DNA of 7,181 nucleotides from contig JAJYCU010000030.1 of assembly GCA_021778165.1 (NCBI GenBank), positions 1-7,181 on the forward strand. The letters run 5' to 3'. Both the position numbers and the translations under genes were made by a program. Source of the stretch: a bacterium (lineage in GTDB: Bacteria; Patescibacteria; Saccharimonadia; Saccharimonadales; UBA4665). Under the pieces are notes generated by a model. That model saw nothing but the letters and a program-made list of their open reading frames with translations, made no database searches and was not told the origin of the DNA. Shown here in pieces: positions 6,651 through 7,181 of this stretch. Numbering within the stretch: the stretch's first letter is position 1; the number at the start of each line of letters is the position of its first letter.

Positions 6651-7181
6651 ATGGATGAATTAAAACAAGTTATCCGAAAAGCTTGGTTAAATATATTTAC
6701 AGTAATAACTGTTTTTAATTTAATTATTATGTTTTGTTTATATTACGCCATTTCAAAAAAATGGCTAAGACTCGATTATAATTTCTATATAGCTATCTTA
6801 TTTTTTGTTATATTAAATTTCGTCTATTTCTATAAAGTTACTAGGAAATTATTTAAACCTTTTGAAACAATTTGGCAAACTATTGCTCATCTTAATCAGA
6901 ATTCTCAAATCGAAAAACCTGATATTGAATCCCTAAAGATTGCTCACTCTTTAACTGAAAATTTAACTAAACAAATTACCCAAATGTCTATTTCAAAAAA
7001 TCAAGCGACTTTAGAAATGAATAAAGAGCCTGATTTAAAACATAATTTTATTGCAAAAAATTTACCTATACCACTTTTAGTCTTGGATAATTCAGAAAAT
7101 ATTATTTTTGCTAATGAAGAATTTGCAAGATATATTGGATTGCAAGTTGAAGACATCATCAATAAAAATTTTTACATGATT
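6651..7181 (+). CDS. two-span PAS-domain sensor protein, 3' end cut off
   Basis: The open frame runs from the ATG at 6651 to the window edge (177 codons, no stop), so it is partial. It begins MDELKQVIRKAW, has membrane spans at about 12-34 and 45-64 with a short connecting loop, and then a HAMP-like linker (RKLFKPFETIWQTIAHLNQ, 65-83) and a polar helical stretch. A PAS fold starts near 137: LPIPLLVLDNSENIIFANEE, then FARYIGLQVEDIINKNF. The PLLVLD, IIFANEEF and YIG pattern is typical of signal-sensing PAS domains. In most such proteins a histidine kinase or a cyclase/phosphodiesterase domain follows; which one cannot be told from this window. The start is 9 bases after the DUF3048 stop. No Shine-Dalgarno is visible, and the second ATG (6655) is out of frame. 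Translation from a shared transcript with the DUF3048 gene is likely. Cys29 lies in the first membrane span. Confidence 0.85.
   Translation, partial: MDELKQVIRKAWLNIFTVITVFNLIIMFCLYYAISKKWLRLDYNFYIAILFFVILNFVYFYKVTRKLFKPFETIWQTIAHLNQNSQIEKPDIESLKIAHSLTENLTKQITQMSISKNQATLEMNKEPDLKHNFIAKNLPIPLLVLDNSENIIFANEEFARYIGLQVEDIINKNFYMI

Noticed and set aside
1..7181. Mobile elements, CRISPR repeats, toxin-antitoxin or phage genes
   Set aside because: No direct repeat arrays, terminal inverted repeats, transposase or integrase motifs, or short paired ORFs were seen on either strand. The tRNA at the left edge shows no attachment-site duplication within the window.

Overview
The window is AT-rich (roughly one third G+C by eye) bacterial chromosome. 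Five genes are complete, one is cut by the right edge, and one tRNA is cut by the left edge. Coding density is very high and no gene-free stretch exceeds about 85 bases. Four of the six proteins are envelope proteins with one N-terminal-side membrane span, a fifth has two membrane spans, and the sixth is glutamyl-tRNA synthetase. The best guess for the source is a reduced-genome Patescibacteria/CPR member of the Saccharibacteria (TM7) type. This rests on the class E-like sortase, PEGA and DUF3048 envelope proteins with long Asn/Lys-rich cytoplasmic tails, the near absence of Shine-Dalgarno sequences, and the low GC. It is an inference; no marker gene settles it. No in-frame TGA occurs, which argues against the UGA=Gly code of Gracilibacteria and Absconditabacteria.

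Layout. Positions 1-48 (minus) hold the 5' half of a tRNA-Leu(CAA). Positions 114-1391 (plus) encode a sortase with a long cytoplasmic N-terminus. It is convergent, with a 9-base gap, with a PEGA-domain/beta-propeller-like membrane protein at 2876-1401 (minus). An 85-base divergent promoter region containing a perfect 16-bp AT palindrome separates that gene from a co-directional run of four genes. These are a single-pass protein with a possible DUF4367-like outer domain (2962-3864), gltX (3910-5340), a DUF3048 (YerB-like) membrane-anchored protein (5367-6641) and a two-span PAS-domain sensor protein that runs off the end (6651 onward).

How the genes may work together. The sortase, PEGA/propeller protein, DUF4367-like protein and DUF3048 protein all place a domain outside the membrane, so the neighbourhood looks like a cell-surface cluster interrupted by one housekeeping translation gene. 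The last gene may sense a signal at the envelope. No sortase substrate with a proper sorting signal is visible here. Start regions mostly lack ribosome-binding sites. At least two genes (gltX and the DUF3048 gene) have good -10 hexamers so close to the ATG that leaderless or near-leaderless mRNAs are likely.

The clearest pattern is compositional. The five complete proteins total 2,116 residues and contain exactly one cysteine, the sortase catalytic nucleophile. I see no mobile element, CRISPR array, phage gene or clearly new multi-gene system.
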